DNA from: PALSA-1004 sp963804885
Lineage (GTDB): Bacteria; Pseudomonadota; Gammaproteobacteria; Burkholderiales; SG8-41
Length of the DNA stretch: 64,000 nucleotides
Direction: 5' to 3'
Assembly (NCBI GenBank): GCA_963804885.1
Contig: CAWDSF010000002.1
Span: 434,001-498,000, forward strand
Made by a program: the position numbers and the translations under genes. Numbering within the stretch: position 1 is the stretch's first letter; the number at the start of each line of letters is the position of its first letter. Positions 29,630-38,754 of the stretch are shown here, in pieces. Under the pieces are notes generated by a model, which was given only the letters and a program-made list of their open reading frames with translations, did not search any database and had not been told where the DNA came from.

Positions 29630-30510
29630 GCGAAAAAAACGCCTCGTCATTCGGCCGCGCACGGCCGCAATCGAAGCCGGCAGGCAAGGCCGAGCCCGCC
29701 GCGGTGGTGCGCGTCGCCGCCGTCCAGCTCGCCTCCGGACCCAGCGTCGCGGCCAACCTGAACGAAGCGCGGCGGCTGATCGCGATGGCAGCGAAGCAGG
29801 GCGCGAAGCTGGTCGCGTTGCCCGAATATTTCGCGATCATGGGCATGCAGGACACCGACAAGGTCAAGGTCCGCGAAGCCGAGGGCACGGGCCCGATCCA
29901 GCAGTTTCTGGCGGAGACGGCGAAAAAACACAAGATCTGGCTGGTCGGCGGCTCGGTTCCGCTGATGTCGGGCGATCCCAACCGCGTGCGCAACAGCTCG
30001 CTCGTGTACGACGACAAGGGCAAGCTCGTCGCGCGCTACGACAAGATCCATCTGTTCGGTTTCGAGATGGGCAAGGAACACTATTCCGAGCAGCGCACGA
30101 TCGAGCCGGGCAGCGAGGTCAAGGTCATCGATTCGCCATTCGGCCGCCTCGGGCTGTCGATTTGCTACGACCTGCGCTTTCCCGAGCTCTACCGCGCGAT
30201 GAAAGACGTCGATATCATTCTCGTGCCGTCCGCCTTCACCGAGACCACCGGTAAAGCGCACTGGGAAACGCTGATACGCGCGCGTGCGATCGAGAACCTC
30301 GCCTACGTGATCGCGCCCGCGCAGGGCGGCTACCATCTGAACGGCCGCGAAACGCACGGCGACAGCATGATCGTCGATCCGTGGGGTGTCGTGCTCGATC
30401 GCCTGCCGCGCGGCTCCGGCGTCGTGATCGCCGGCATCAATCCCGAATACGTGCAACGGCTGCGCAAAAGCCTGCCGGCGCTCGCGCACCGGACGCTGCA
30501 TCACGTGTAG
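29626..30510 (+). CDS. Nitrilase-superfamily amidase (Nit1/omega-amidase-like)
   Basis: The catalytic triad of carbon-nitrogen hydrolases is present: Glu67 (LPEYF), Lys140 (YDKIHLFGF) and Cys180 (SICYDLRFPELYR). The ending GETHGDSMIVDPWG-like segment and the tight match around Cys180 place it with Nit1/Nit2-type enzymes, which repair deaminated glutathione or hydrolyse alpha-ketoglutaramate. The first 28 residues are a charged extension outside the fold. Position between yhdP and tldD is the usual one in betaproteobacteria. Confidence 0.92.
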   Translation: MSEKNASSFGRARPQSKPAGKAEPAAVVRVAAVQLASGPSVAANLNEARRLIAMAAKQGAKLVALPEYFAIMGMQDTDKVKVREAEGTGPIQQFLAETAKKHKIWLVGGSVPLMSGDPNRVRNSSLVYDDKGKLVARYDKIHLFGFEMGKEHYSEQRTIEPGSEVKVIDSPFGRLGLSICYDLRFPELYRAMKDVDIILVPSAFTETTGKAHWETLIRARAIENLAYVIAPAQGGYHLNGRETHGDSMIVDPWGVVLDRLPRGSGVVIAGINPEYVQRLRKSLPALAHRTLHHV

Positions 30511-30588
30511 CATGCCAAGCAGGCGGCGGGCTTGAATCGAGCGCCTGCCGCCACGATCTATCAATAGTACTTGCCACCGGATGACCTG

Positions 30589-32060
30589 ATGACCCGCAAA
30601 ACCAAAACCCGCGGCCCCGAGCTCGAGGCCGCATTCAATACCGCGCAGGCGACGCTGCTCGCGCCGTACTCGCTCGACGACACCGCGCTGGAGCAGGTGT
30701 TCGGCCAGATTCTCTCGCACAAAGTCGACTACGCCGATCTGTATTTCCAGTACAGCCGCAGCGAGGGCTGGAGCCTCGAAGAGGGCATCGTCAAATCCGG
30801 CAGCTTCAACATCGACCAGGGCGTGGGCGTGCGCGCAGTGGCCGGTGAGAAAACCGCGTTCGCGTATTCGGACGATATCAGCCTGACGGCGCTCACGGCG
30901 GCCGCGCAGGCGACCCGCGCGATCGCGCGCCAGGGCGCCGAGACCAGGACCCAGGTGGCGCGGCGCAGCGACGGGCGCCAGCTTTATCTGCCGCACGATC
31001 CGCTCGCGAGCCTTGCCGACGAGGCCAAGGTCGCGTTGCTCGAGAAGATCGAGCGTTATGCGCGCAGTCTCGATCCGCGCGTGACCCAGGTGATGGCGCA
31101 TCTCGGCGGCGAATACGAAGTCGTGCTGGTCAGCGCGCAGCGACGGCGTGACCGCCGCCGACGTGCGGCCGCTCGTGCGCATTTCGGTGCAGGTGATCGT
31201 CGAGCAGGACGGCCGCCGCGAGCAGGGCAGCGGCGGCGGCGGCGGGCGCTTCGATTACGCATACTTCACCGATGCCATCGTCGAGGACTACGCGCGCAAG
31301 GCGGTCGAGCAGGCGCTGATGAATCTCGACGCGCGGCCCGCTCCGGCCGGGTCCATGACGGTCGTGCTCGGACCGGGCTGGCCGGGCATCCTGCTGCACG
31401 AAGCGATCGGGCACGGGCTGGAGGGCGATTTCAATCGCAAGGGCAGCTCCGCATTCAGCGGGCGCATCGGCGAGCGCGTCGCAGCGCCGGGCGTGACGGT
31501 GGTCGACGACGGCACCATCGCGCAACGCCGCGGCTCGCTCAACATCGACGACGAAGGCAACCCGACGCAGCGCAACGTGCTGATCGAGGACGGCGTGTTG
31601 AAAGGCTACATGCAGGACAGCCTGAACGCGCGCCTGATGGGAGTTGCCGCGACCGGCAACGGGCGGCGCGAATCGTTCGCGCACATCCCGATGCCGCGCA
31701 TGACGAACACCTATATGCTCAACGGCGACAAGGACCCGCAGGAGATCATCGCAGTCGGTCCAGCACGGGCTCTACGCGGTGAATTTCGGCGGCGGGCAGG
31801 TCGATATCACGAGCGGCAAGTTCGTGTTCTCGGCGTCGGAAGCGTACATGATCGAAAACGGCAAGGTCACCTATCCGGTCAAAGGCGCGACGCTGATCGG
31901 CAACGGGCCGGACGTGCTGACGCGCGTCGCGATGATCGGCAATGACATGGCGCTCGATACCGGCGTCGGCACGTGCGGCAAGGAAGGGCAGAGCGTGCCG
32001 GTCGGCGTCGGCCAGCCGACCTTGAGGATCGACGGACTGACGGTCGGCGGTACTGCGTAG
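30589..32060 (+). CDS. tldD: Metalloprotease TldD (two frameshifts in this sequence)
   Basis: TldD, with TldE/PmbA, forms a zinc protease that degrades unfolded or modified peptides such as microcin B17 and CcdA. The metal site HEAIGHGLEGD (270-280 in the corrected protein) is intact. RVAAPGVTVVDDGT and FAHIPMPRMTNTYML are family segments. Surplus bases at about 31138 and 31754 break the frame before SDGVTAADVRPL and before SVQHGLYAVNFGGG. Corrected, it has 489 residues, normal for TldD. No tldE is present in the window. Confidence 0.93.
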
Positions 32061-32070
32061 CCAGCGTCGA

Positions 32071-32631
32071 ATGCGCAAACTGGCCGATCTCGAGCGCGAA
32101 CGCGCTGCGCGACCCGCTGACGACGACGAGCCGCCGGCGCTGCCCGCGGGCGCTAAAAACTACATCACGCCGGCCGGGTATGCGCGGCTAAAACGAGAAT
32201 TGCAGTCGCTGCTCGACAAGGAGCGACCCGAGCTCGTCAAGGTCATTGCGTGGGCGGCCTCCAACGGCGACCGCTCCGAAAACGCCGATTACATCTACGG
32301 CAAACGGCGGCTGCGCGAAATCGACCGCCGGATCCGCTTTCTGACCAAGCGGCTCGAGATCGCCGAAGTGATCGACCCGGCACGGCCGGGAGTCGAGCAG
32401 GTGTTTTTCGGCGCGACGGTCACCTACTGCGACAGCCAGGGAGTGGAGCGCACCGTCAGCATCGTCGGCCAGGACGAGGTCGATCCGTCGCGCCATCGCA
32501 TCAGCTGGATTTCGCCGGTGGCGCGCGCGCTCACCAAAGCGCGCGAAGGCGACGTCGTGAAGCTGCGCACGCCGGCCGGCATCGAAGAAGTCGAGCTTCT
32601 CGCGTTGCGCTACGTCGAGCTGCCGGAATGA
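32071..32631 (+). CDS. greB: Transcript cleavage factor GreB
   Basis: GreB rescues backtracked RNA polymerase by stimulating transcript cleavage. The 186-residue protein has an N-terminal coiled-coil of which NGDRSENADYIYGKRRLREI carries the acidic tip residues, and a C-terminal FKBP-like domain with PSRHRISWISPVARAL. A polar 28-residue extension precedes the fold (ADLERERAARPADDDEPP), longer than in enteric GreB. It is 11 bases after tldD and overlaps the next gene by ATGA. Confidence 0.92.
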   Translation: MRKLADLERERAARPADDDEPPALPAGAKNYITPAGYARLKRELQSLLDKERPELVKVIAWAASNGDRSENADYIYGKRRLREIDRRIRFLTKRLEIAEVIDPARPGVEQVFFGATVTYCDSQGVERTVSIVGQDEVDPSRHRISWISPVARALTKAREGDVVKLRTPAGIEEVELLALRYVELPE

Positions 32632-34176
32632 GCGTGCTGACGAAATTCGTCGGCAGCCTGTTGCGCCCGCGCGCGGGCGCTGAGCCACCGGCCGCCGGTG
32701 CGACGGGCGAAGAACTCCTGCAACAGGCCGGTGCAGCCGCCCAGAGCGGTCGGCTGGAGGTCGCGCTCGCGCTTTATCGGGAATGCCTGCGCGCACATCC
32801 GCGCTCGCTCGATGCGTGCCTCGGCGCCGCCGGCGTGCTGGTCGATCTGTGGTCAATCGACGAAGCCGTTGCTGCGTATGAAGAGGCGCTGGCCATCGCG
32901 CCAACCGCCGGTCCGGTCTTCTCCGCGCTGCTGTTCCACCGGCATTACCTCGCGCCAGTCGATGCGCGGCGGCTGTTCGAGCTGCACCGCGCGTACGGCG
33001 AGATGATGCGCAACGCGTGGCCGGAGCGGGCCGGCGATCAGACGCGGCCCGCGGATTCGCAGCGGCGCTTGCGCATCGGTTACGTGTCGCCGAACCTGTC
33101 GCGGCATTCGGTCGGCTATTTCATCGAGCCCGTGCTGCGCAACCACGACCGCAGCTCGTTCGAAGTGTTCTGCTATTACAACCATGCGTTGGCGGACGAC
33201 GTAACGCGCCGCATGCGCGAGGCGGCGGATGGGTGGCGAGAGGTGGCCGCGATCGACGACGACGCCGTCGCGCGGATGGTGCGCGAGGATCGCATCGACA
33301 TTCTGATCGATCTCGCGGGCCATTCGAAAGGCAACCGGCTGGGCGTCTTCGCACGACGCGCGGCGCCGGTGCAGCTGACCTGGCTCGGGTACCCGGATAC
33401 GACCGGACTCGCCGCGATCGACAGTCGAATTACCGATCACACGGCCGATCCCTCGCCGGGGGCCGAGCAACGCCATTCCGAACGACTGCTGCGCATAGAA
33501 AGTGGTTTTCTCAGCTACCTGCCGCCAGCCGACGCGCCGCTGGTCAAGCCGCGCGCGCCGGGAGCGGCCGTGGTGTTCTCGTCGTTCAACAGCCTGGCCA
33601 AAGTCAATGCGGAGTAGCCTGCGGCTGTGGGGGCGCATCCTTGCCGGCGTGCCGGGTTCGCGCCTCGTGCTCAAATCGTCGGTGCTGGGTTTTCCGGACA
33701 CGGTCGACCGGTTGCTCGACGCTTTCGAGCGCGCCGGCATCGATCCCGCGCAAGTGGACTTACAGGGTTGGATCAGCGAACGGCAACAGCATCTTGAGGC
33801 TTATCACGACGTCGATATCGCGCTCGACACGTTTCCGTACAACGGAACGACGACCACCTGCGAGGCGTTGTGGATGGGCGTGCCGGTGATCACGCGAGCA
33901 GGTGAAGTGCATATGTCGCGCGTCGGCGCATCGATCCTGCATTGCGTGGGCTTAGACGAGTTGATCGCGCAGGACGACGAGCAGTACGTGCGCCGCGCGA
34001 TCGAGCTCGCCCGCGACGCCGGCGCGCGCGCCGCGCTGCGCGCGCAAATGCGCGCACGCCTGGCGGCGTCGCCGCTGCTCGATCATGCGGGATTCACCCG
34101 CCAGCTCGAGGCGCAGTTCCGGCATGCCTGGCACGCGTGGTGCGAGCGCCGGCAAGCCTCGTCGCCCGGCAGTTAG
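32628..34176 (+). CDS. TPR / GT41 O-GlcNAc transferase-like protein (frameshifted in this sequence)
   Basis: The N-terminal 130 residues contain tetratricopeptide-like helices (LEVALALYRECLRAHPRSLD). From about 140 the protein matches the SPINDLY/OGT catalytic domain: RLRIGYVSPNLSRHSVGYF, ILIDLAGHSKGNRLGVFA and VQLTWLGYPDTTGL, then DTFPYNGTTTTCEALWMGVPV. An in-frame TAG at 33615-33617 arises from one surplus base at about 33615. Corrected, the protein has 515 residues. Bacterial GT41 enzymes transfer GlcNAc or related sugars to protein serine or threonine, but the target here is unknown. Confidence 0.88.
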
Positions 34177-34188
34177 AATAAACGGGCG

Positions 34189-34773
34189 TCAGGCGCCGGC
34201 GGGCTTGCGCGCGCTCAGATTGAGGCTGATGCGCCGGCCCCTGAAAACGATCGCGCTCGAATCGTCGAACACGCCGAAATCGTCGGCGCGGACCACGTCG
34301 GTGAAACCCGCCGCCTGCAGGAAATCGCGCAGAAACTCCTCATTGAGCCCGACCTTGTGAAAGTCCGCGGGGTTCGCCTGCCCGCCGAACATCATGCGCA
34401 TGACGTGCACGCGTTCTTCAAAGCTCAGCGCGGCATCGGCGAACAGCGGGCACAGGACGTCGAGATCGGGGACGCTCGCGCGCAGGCGGCCGCCGGGAAC
34501 GAGCACGCGGTGGAATTCGCGCAAGGTGCGCGGCAGCTCGTCCACGTAACCGAGATGCTCGAGCACGTGTGACGCATAAATTTCGGCAACGCTGCCGCTG
34601 GCGAAGCGCGAAAGGTCGGTACAGTCGCCGACGAAGTCGACGTGAGAACCGGGCCGCACGTCGAAAATCTTCCAGTCCGGATGAGCGACCTGCCCGCCGA
34701 CATGCAGGCGCAGCGGCGCCGAATCGGCCCCGCTGCGCGGAAGAATCCAGCTTCTGATGAGCGAAAAGACCAT
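34189..34773 (-). CDS. SAM-dependent methyltransferase (type 11 family)
   Basis: The 194-residue protein has a Methyltransf_11 core: LRLHVGGQVAHPDWKIFDV at the N-terminus, SVAEIYASHVLEHLGYVDELP (post-II segment) and EFHRVLVPGGRLRASVPDL. The usual GxGxG motif I is replaced by HVGG, as in the subgroup linked to glycan clusters with predicted sugar methylation. The start at 34773 was picked because it gives a normal N-terminus. It converges with the GT41 gene. Confidence 0.78.
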   Translation of the reverse strand: MVFSLIRSWILPRSGADSAPLRLHVGGQVAHPDWKIFDVRPGSHVDFVGDCTDLSRFASGSVAEIYASHVLEHLGYVDELPRTLREFHRVLVPGGRLRASVPDLDVLCPLFADAALSFEERVHVMRMMFGGQANPADFHKVGLNEEFLRDFLQAAGFTDVVRADDFGVFDDSSAIVFRGRRISLNLSARKPAGA

Positions 34774-34808
34774 CCTGGCGATTGTCGTTCGGCAGACGAG
34801 GCAGCGCG

Positions 34809-35246
34809 CTAGCCGCTCTTGCCGGTCACGTCCTCCAGGTAGCCTTCGCACCGCCGGCCTTCGGGATTCGCGCGCAACCGGTACACGCGATTCGCGGCAA
34901 GCGTGGCGCGCAGGGCGCTATCGTAAGTAAAGAAGCGGTGATTCACGTAGATGCCGCAGGATATGATCAGGTCGCGATCGCCGGGCTCGAGGCGCGCGAT
35001 GTTTTCGCCGAACGACATTTTCCGGCCATCGGCAAATGCGACGAATAGACGCGTCACGCGGGTTGTCCATTCGGCGGAAAGGGAAGCGCGTGCATTTTCT
35101 GCCGCAGTATTGCCCCAGCCGATTATGATCGCGCGTCCCGGCTCGGGCGCCGCGGTGATGGCGTCCGGATTGATCGGTGCCGGCGCGCAGGCGCTCAAAG
35201 TGACGCATACGGCGCCGAGCACCAATGACCTGAAGCGGCTCAGCAT
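34809..35246 (-). CDS. Putative lipoprotein of unknown function
   Basis: The 145-residue protein has a lipoprotein signal ending VTLSAC with the acylated Cys at residue 20, then a proline-rich linker. The mature part contains GRAIIIGWGNTAAENARA and CGIYVNHRFFTYDSALRATL, with no family I can name. It sits between a methyltransferase and the DAHP synthase gene, transcribed away from the latter. The 212-base gap before aroG holds the promoter element below. Confidence 0.72.
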   Translation of the reverse strand: MLSRFRSLVLGAVCVTLSACAPAPINPDAITAAPEPGRAIIIGWGNTAAENARASLSAEWTTRVTRLFVAFADGRKMSFGENIARLEPGDRDLIISCGIYVNHRFFTYDSALRATLAANRVYRLRANPEGRRCEGYLEDVTGKSG

Positions 35247-35423
35247 AACTTCCGCGGAGCAATTCCGCTTTCAACGTAATCCGTCATCGCTTACTCCGGC
35301 GCATGCAAGGTGGGTAAATCCCGCGGTCGAGGCAGCCGCGATTACACCATCGATTTGCTCGCGCTGTCATCTCTCCTGCGCCGCCCGACTATCGTCGGCG
35401 CCGTTCGGCCGGCGGTCTTGAGT

Positions 35424-35429
35424 TATACT
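35424..35429 (+). promoter_or_regulatory. Candidate -10 box for aroG
   Basis: TATACT lies 30 bases before the aroG start within GAGTTATACTATTTGG. No convincing -35 is visible at the right distance in the GC-rich upstream sequence. I see no other structure in the remaining 35247-35423 stretch. Confidence 0.35.
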
Positions 35430-35458
35430 ATTTGGTTGATGGAATCAGAGCGGGTCAT

Positions 35459-36529
35459 ATGCAAAGAACCGACGACTTAAGGGTCAAAGAGATCAAAGAA
35501 CTCGTGCCCCCTTCGCACGTGTTGCGCGAATTTGCGCTGTCCGAGAAGGCCGCGCAGGCGACATTCGACGCGCGCCAGGGCATCCACCGTATCCTGCACG
35601 GGGCCGACGATCGCCTGCTGGTGATCATGGGGCCGTGCTCGATACACGACGTGAAAGCCGCCAAGGAATATGCCGGCAGGCTGAAGGAGATGAAGTCCCG
35701 CCTCGCCGATGATCTGCTGGTCGTCATGCGCGTGTATTTCGAAAAACCGCGCACCACGGTGGGTTGGAAGGGCCTCATCAACGACCCCAACCTCGACGGC
35801 AGCTTCAGCATCAACGAGGGCATCCGCATTGCGCGCGAACTGCTGCTCGAGCTGAACGAAATGGGCGTGCCGGCAGGCTGCGAGTTTCTCGACATGATCA
35901 CTCCACAGTACATCGCCGACCTGGTTTCCTGGGGCGCGATCGGGGCCCGCACGACCGAGAGCCAGATCCATCGCGAACTCGCGTCAGGGCTGTCGTGCCC
36001 GGTCGGGTTCAAGAACGGCACCGACGGCAACATCAAGATCGCGGTCGACGCAATCCGCGCCGCGCAGGCGCCGCATCACTTCCTGTCGGTGACCAAGGCG
36101 GGGCACTCCGCGATCGTTTCGACCGCGGGCAACGAGGACTGCCACATCATTCTGCGCGGCGGCAAGGCGCCAAATTTCGACGCGGCGAGCGTCGATGCAG
36201 CGGCCAAAGGGCTCGCCGAAGCCGGTCTCGCCCAGCGCCTGATGATCGATTTCAGCCATGCGAACTCGAGCAAGAATGCGCAGAAGCAGGTCGAGGTCGG
36301 CGCCGATGTCGCGCGCCAGCTCGCCGCCGGCGAGGACCGCATTTTCGGCATCATGGTCGAGAGTCACCTGAAAGCCGGGCGGCAGGATCTCGTGCCGGGC
36401 AAGCCGCTCGTCTACGGGCAAAGCATCACCGATGGCTGCATCAGCTGGGAGGACAGCCAGAAGCTGCTCGAGACGCTCGCCGATGGCGTGCGCCGGCGGC
36501 GTATCAAGCTGATGGAAACCGAGCAATAG
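35459..36529 (+). CDS. aroG: 3-deoxy-7-phosphoheptulonate (DAHP) synthase, class I
   Basis: DAHP synthase joins PEP and erythrose 4-phosphate at the start of the shikimate pathway. The 356-residue type I-alpha enzyme has LLVIMGPCSIHD with the metal-binding cysteine, then RVYFEKPRTTVGWKGLINDP, GARTTESQ, PVGFKNGTDG and MIDFSHANSSK. The N-terminal segment (DDLRVKEIKELVPPS) typical of feedback-regulated AroF/G/H is present, so inhibition by an aromatic amino acid is likely but the specific one cannot be read. ATG 35459 gives the normal N-terminus. Confidence 0.95.
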   Translation: MQRTDDLRVKEIKELVPPSHVLREFALSEKAAQATFDARQGIHRILHGADDRLLVIMGPCSIHDVKAAKEYAGRLKEMKSRLADDLLVVMRVYFEKPRTTVGWKGLINDPNLDGSFSINEGIRIARELLLELNEMGVPAGCEFLDMITPQYIADLVSWGAIGARTTESQIHRELASGLSCPVGFKNGTDGNIKIAVDAIRAAQAPHHFLSVTKAGHSAIVSTAGNEDCHIILRGGKAPNFDAASVDAAAKGLAEAGLAQRLMIDFSHANSSKNAQKQVEVGADVARQLAAGEDRIFGIMVESHLKAGRQDLVPGKPLVYGQSITDGCISWEDSQKLLETLADGVRRRRIKLMETEQ

Positions 36530-36564
36530 CCGGAACGGCGCCAACGTAACGCAGTGGAGCATGC

Positions 36565-37101
36565 ATGGCGGAAATTGCGAATGCGGGAGGCGATCGCGAG
36601 CCGCTCGCCGCGCTCGAGGACCTGGGCCGCGGCGCGGCATTTGCGGATCAGATATTCAGCCTGGTCGGCCGCTCGCAGTTTTTCGCCGAATTCAACCGTG
36701 ACGACGTCGACCTGCTCGCGGGCTACATGCGCATCTACCATGCGGAACCCGGGCAGGTGATCATTCGCGAGGGCGACATCGGCGACTATATGCTGCTGAT
36801 GATCCGCGGCGAAGTCGACATCTACAAGCAAAACCTGATGGGCGAGAAGCAGCTGCTGACGTCGGTGATGCCCGGCATGACGCTCGGCGAAATGTCGATG
36901 ATAGACGGCGAGCCGCGCTTTGCGACCTGCGTGGCGCTCAAAGAAACCACGTTCGGGATGCTCACCCGCGAAGACATGGGCACGATCATTCTCGAGAAAC
37001 CCAGTCTGGGCGCGAAGATTCTGATCAAGCTCGTCACCATGCTGTCGCAGCGGCTGCGCCACACCAGCGCGACGCTGCTGCAGTATATGGGCAGCCGTTA
37101 A
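36565..37101 (+). CDS. Cyclic nucleotide-binding domain protein without a DNA-binding domain
   Basis: This 178-residue protein is a single cNMP-binding domain: FFAEFNRDDVDLLAGYM, VIIREGDIGDYMLLMIRGEVDIY, then GMTLGEMSMIDGEPRFATCVAL. In the last segment GEMSMIDGEPRFAT corresponds to the phosphate-binding cassette, with Glu and Arg retained. There is no helix-turn-helix, so it is not a CRP-type regulator. It lies 35 bases after aroG and 25 bases before the btuF-like gene. It may report cAMP from the adenylate cyclase at 21373-22671, though that is inference. Confidence 0.86.
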   Translation: MAEIANAGGDREPLAALEDLGRGAAFADQIFSLVGRSQFFAEFNRDDVDLLAGYMRIYHAEPGQVIIREGDIGDYMLLMIRGEVDIYKQNLMGEKQLLTSVMPGMTLGEMSMIDGEPRFATCVALKETTFGMLTREDMGTIILEKPSLGAKILIKLVTMLSQRLRHTSATLLQYMGSR

Positions 37102-37126
37102 CAGTATCCGTGCTGGACAGCCGCCG

Positions 37127-38026
37127 TTGAGACTACGCAGCGCGCGGCGGCTCCTCATTCTGGCGGGCAGCCTCGTTGCCGGCATCGCCGCCGCCGACGG
37201 TGTCAGCAGCGTCGACGACCGCGGTGTGCGGGTCGCGCTCGCCGCCCCGGCGCGCCACATCGTAGCGCTCGCCCCGTCGATAACCGAGCTGGTCTACGCG
37301 GCGGGCGCCGGCGCGAAGCTGATCGGGGTGCCGCGCTTCAGCGACTATCCGGCGGCCGCACAATCGATCGCGCAAATCGGCGACGCGACCCGCATCGATC
37401 TCGAGCGCGTGCTGAGCCTCAAGCCCGACTTGATCATCGCCTGGAAGACCGGCAACCACGCCGCCGATTTCGAGCGCCTGGAAAAGCTCGGTTTCCCCGT
37501 TTTCGTCGCCGAGCCCGGAACGCTGGCGGCGATCCCGCGGCTGGTGCGCGCGATAGCGTCCCTCGCCGGCACGACCGACGCCGCCGCGGCGGGCGCCGCA
37601 GATTTCGAACAGGGCATCGCGGCGCTCGGCGCGCGCTATCGCACGCGCAGTCCGGTCAGGGTGTTCTACGAGATATGGCACGCGCCGCTGATGACGGTCA
37701 GCGGTCACCATATGATCAGCGACGTAATCTCGCTGTGCGGTGGCGTCAATGTGTTTGCCGCAACGCCGGTGCTGACGCCGGTCGTTTCGCTCGAAAGCGT
37801 GATCGCAGCGCGGCCCGAAGTCGTGCTCGGCGGCAGTTCGGCTACCACGCCCGCGGAGTTCGCCGAGCCATGGAGTCACGACGCGCGGTATGCGGGACTG
37901 CGCAACGTGCGCGCGCTCTACGTCGATCCCGATTTGATCCAACGCCAGACACCTCGCGTGTTGGACGGCGCGCGTAGCGTCTGCGAACAGCTTGAAAGCG
38001 TGCGCTCGACCCGAAGTATCCGGTGA
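37127..38026 (+). CDS. btuF: Periplasmic cobalamin-binding protein, BtuF-like
   Basis: The 299-residue protein has a signal peptide (RLLILAGSLVAGIAAADG) and the two-lobe fold of class III metal-chelate binding proteins. ARHIVALAPSITELVYAAGAG is the N-lobe start, then LIGVPRFSDYP and LKPDLIIAWKTGN, all close to BtuF. It would deliver vitamin B12 to a BtuCD transporter, which is not in the window. The adjacent, converging cobalamin adenosyltransferase supports a B12 role over haem or iron. The start is TTG 37127. Confidence 0.85.
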   Translation: MRLRSARRLLILAGSLVAGIAAADGVSSVDDRGVRVALAAPARHIVALAPSITELVYAAGAGAKLIGVPRFSDYPAAAQSIAQIGDATRIDLERVLSLKPDLIIAWKTGNHAADFERLEKLGFPVFVAEPGTLAAIPRLVRAIASLAGTTDAAAAGAADFEQGIAALGARYRTRSPVRVFYEIWHAPLMTVSGHHMISDVISLCGGVNVFAATPVLTPVVSLESVIAARPEVVLGGSSATTPAEFAEPWSHDARYAGLRNVRALYVDPDLIQRQTPRVLDGARSVCEQLESVRSTRSIR

Positions 38027-38054
38027 GTTGGCGCGCCGCGGCGGCGGGCGCGAA

Positions 38055-38609
38055 TCAGCCGCGGTTCTTGCCCTGCTGCCAGTAAACGTCGTCGCGACCC
38101 GCGTGGCGATTGAGCTTGCGTGAAATCACGAAGAGCAGGTCGGAGAGGCGATTCAGATATTGAAACAGCGGCGGCGCCACCGTTTCCGCCTTGGCCAGCG
38201 CAACCACTGCGCGCTCGGCGCGCCGGCAGACGGTGCGTCCGACATGCGCAAGGCTCGCCCCGCGCGAGCCGCCGGGCAATATGAAATCCTTGAGCGCCGG
38301 CAGGTCCGCATTGAATGCGTCGAGCGCCTGCTCGAGCCGCTGGCTGTGCGCCTCGCTCATCAGCGCGTGACCGGGCACGCTCAGTTCGCCGCCGAGATCG
38401 AAGAGATCGTGCTGCACGCCGTCAAGACAGGCGCGAATAGCGGCGGGCAGGTCTTCGCACAGCAGCACGCCGATCACGCTGTTCAGTTCGTCGACGGCGC
38501 CGATGGCTTCGATGCGCGGCGCATCCTTCGCGACGCGTGAGCCGTCGGCAAGGCCCGTGGTGCCGGCATCGCCGGTACGCGTGTAGATTTTGGTGAGACG
38601 GTTACCCAT
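38055..38609 (-). CDS. pduO: Corrinoid adenosyltransferase, PduO type
   Basis: The enzyme converts cob(I)alamin and ATP to adenosylcobalamin. The 184-residue sequence has TKIYTRTGDAGTTGL at the N-terminus (ATP-binding), IEAIGAVDELNSVIG, and GGSRGASLAHVGRTVCRRAERAV with the conserved arginines. ATG 38609 (MGNRLTKIYT) is more typical than the ATG nine bases upstream. It faces the btuF-like gene. Confidence 0.94.
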   Translation of the reverse strand: MGNRLTKIYTRTGDAGTTGLADGSRVAKDAPRIEAIGAVDELNSVIGVLLCEDLPAAIRACLDGVQHDLFDLGGELSVPGHALMSEAHSQRLEQALDAFNADLPALKDFILPGGSRGASLAHVGRTVCRRAERAVVALAKAETVAPPLFQYLNRLSDLLFVISRKLNRHAGRDDVYWQQGKNRG

Positions 38610-38754
38610 ACCGGGCAAGATTAGGTGAATTGACGCGCTGGCGCAACCGCGGCACAGGCTGCTTTAAGCGTGCCGCGCGTACGCATGACGGGCGCAGCCG
38701 TTACAATGCGGTTGCCGCGCCGGCTGCAATTCGGCGTGTCGCAAAATAATCGCA

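Noticed and set aside
37102..37126. Cobalamin riboswitch before the btuF-like gene
   Set aside because: The gap is only 25 bases, far too short for the aptamer.
38619..38754. Promoter for the TauE gene at TACAAT (38702-38707)
   Set aside because: No -35 hexamer at a suitable distance, and the surrounding sequence is GC-rich with many chance matches.
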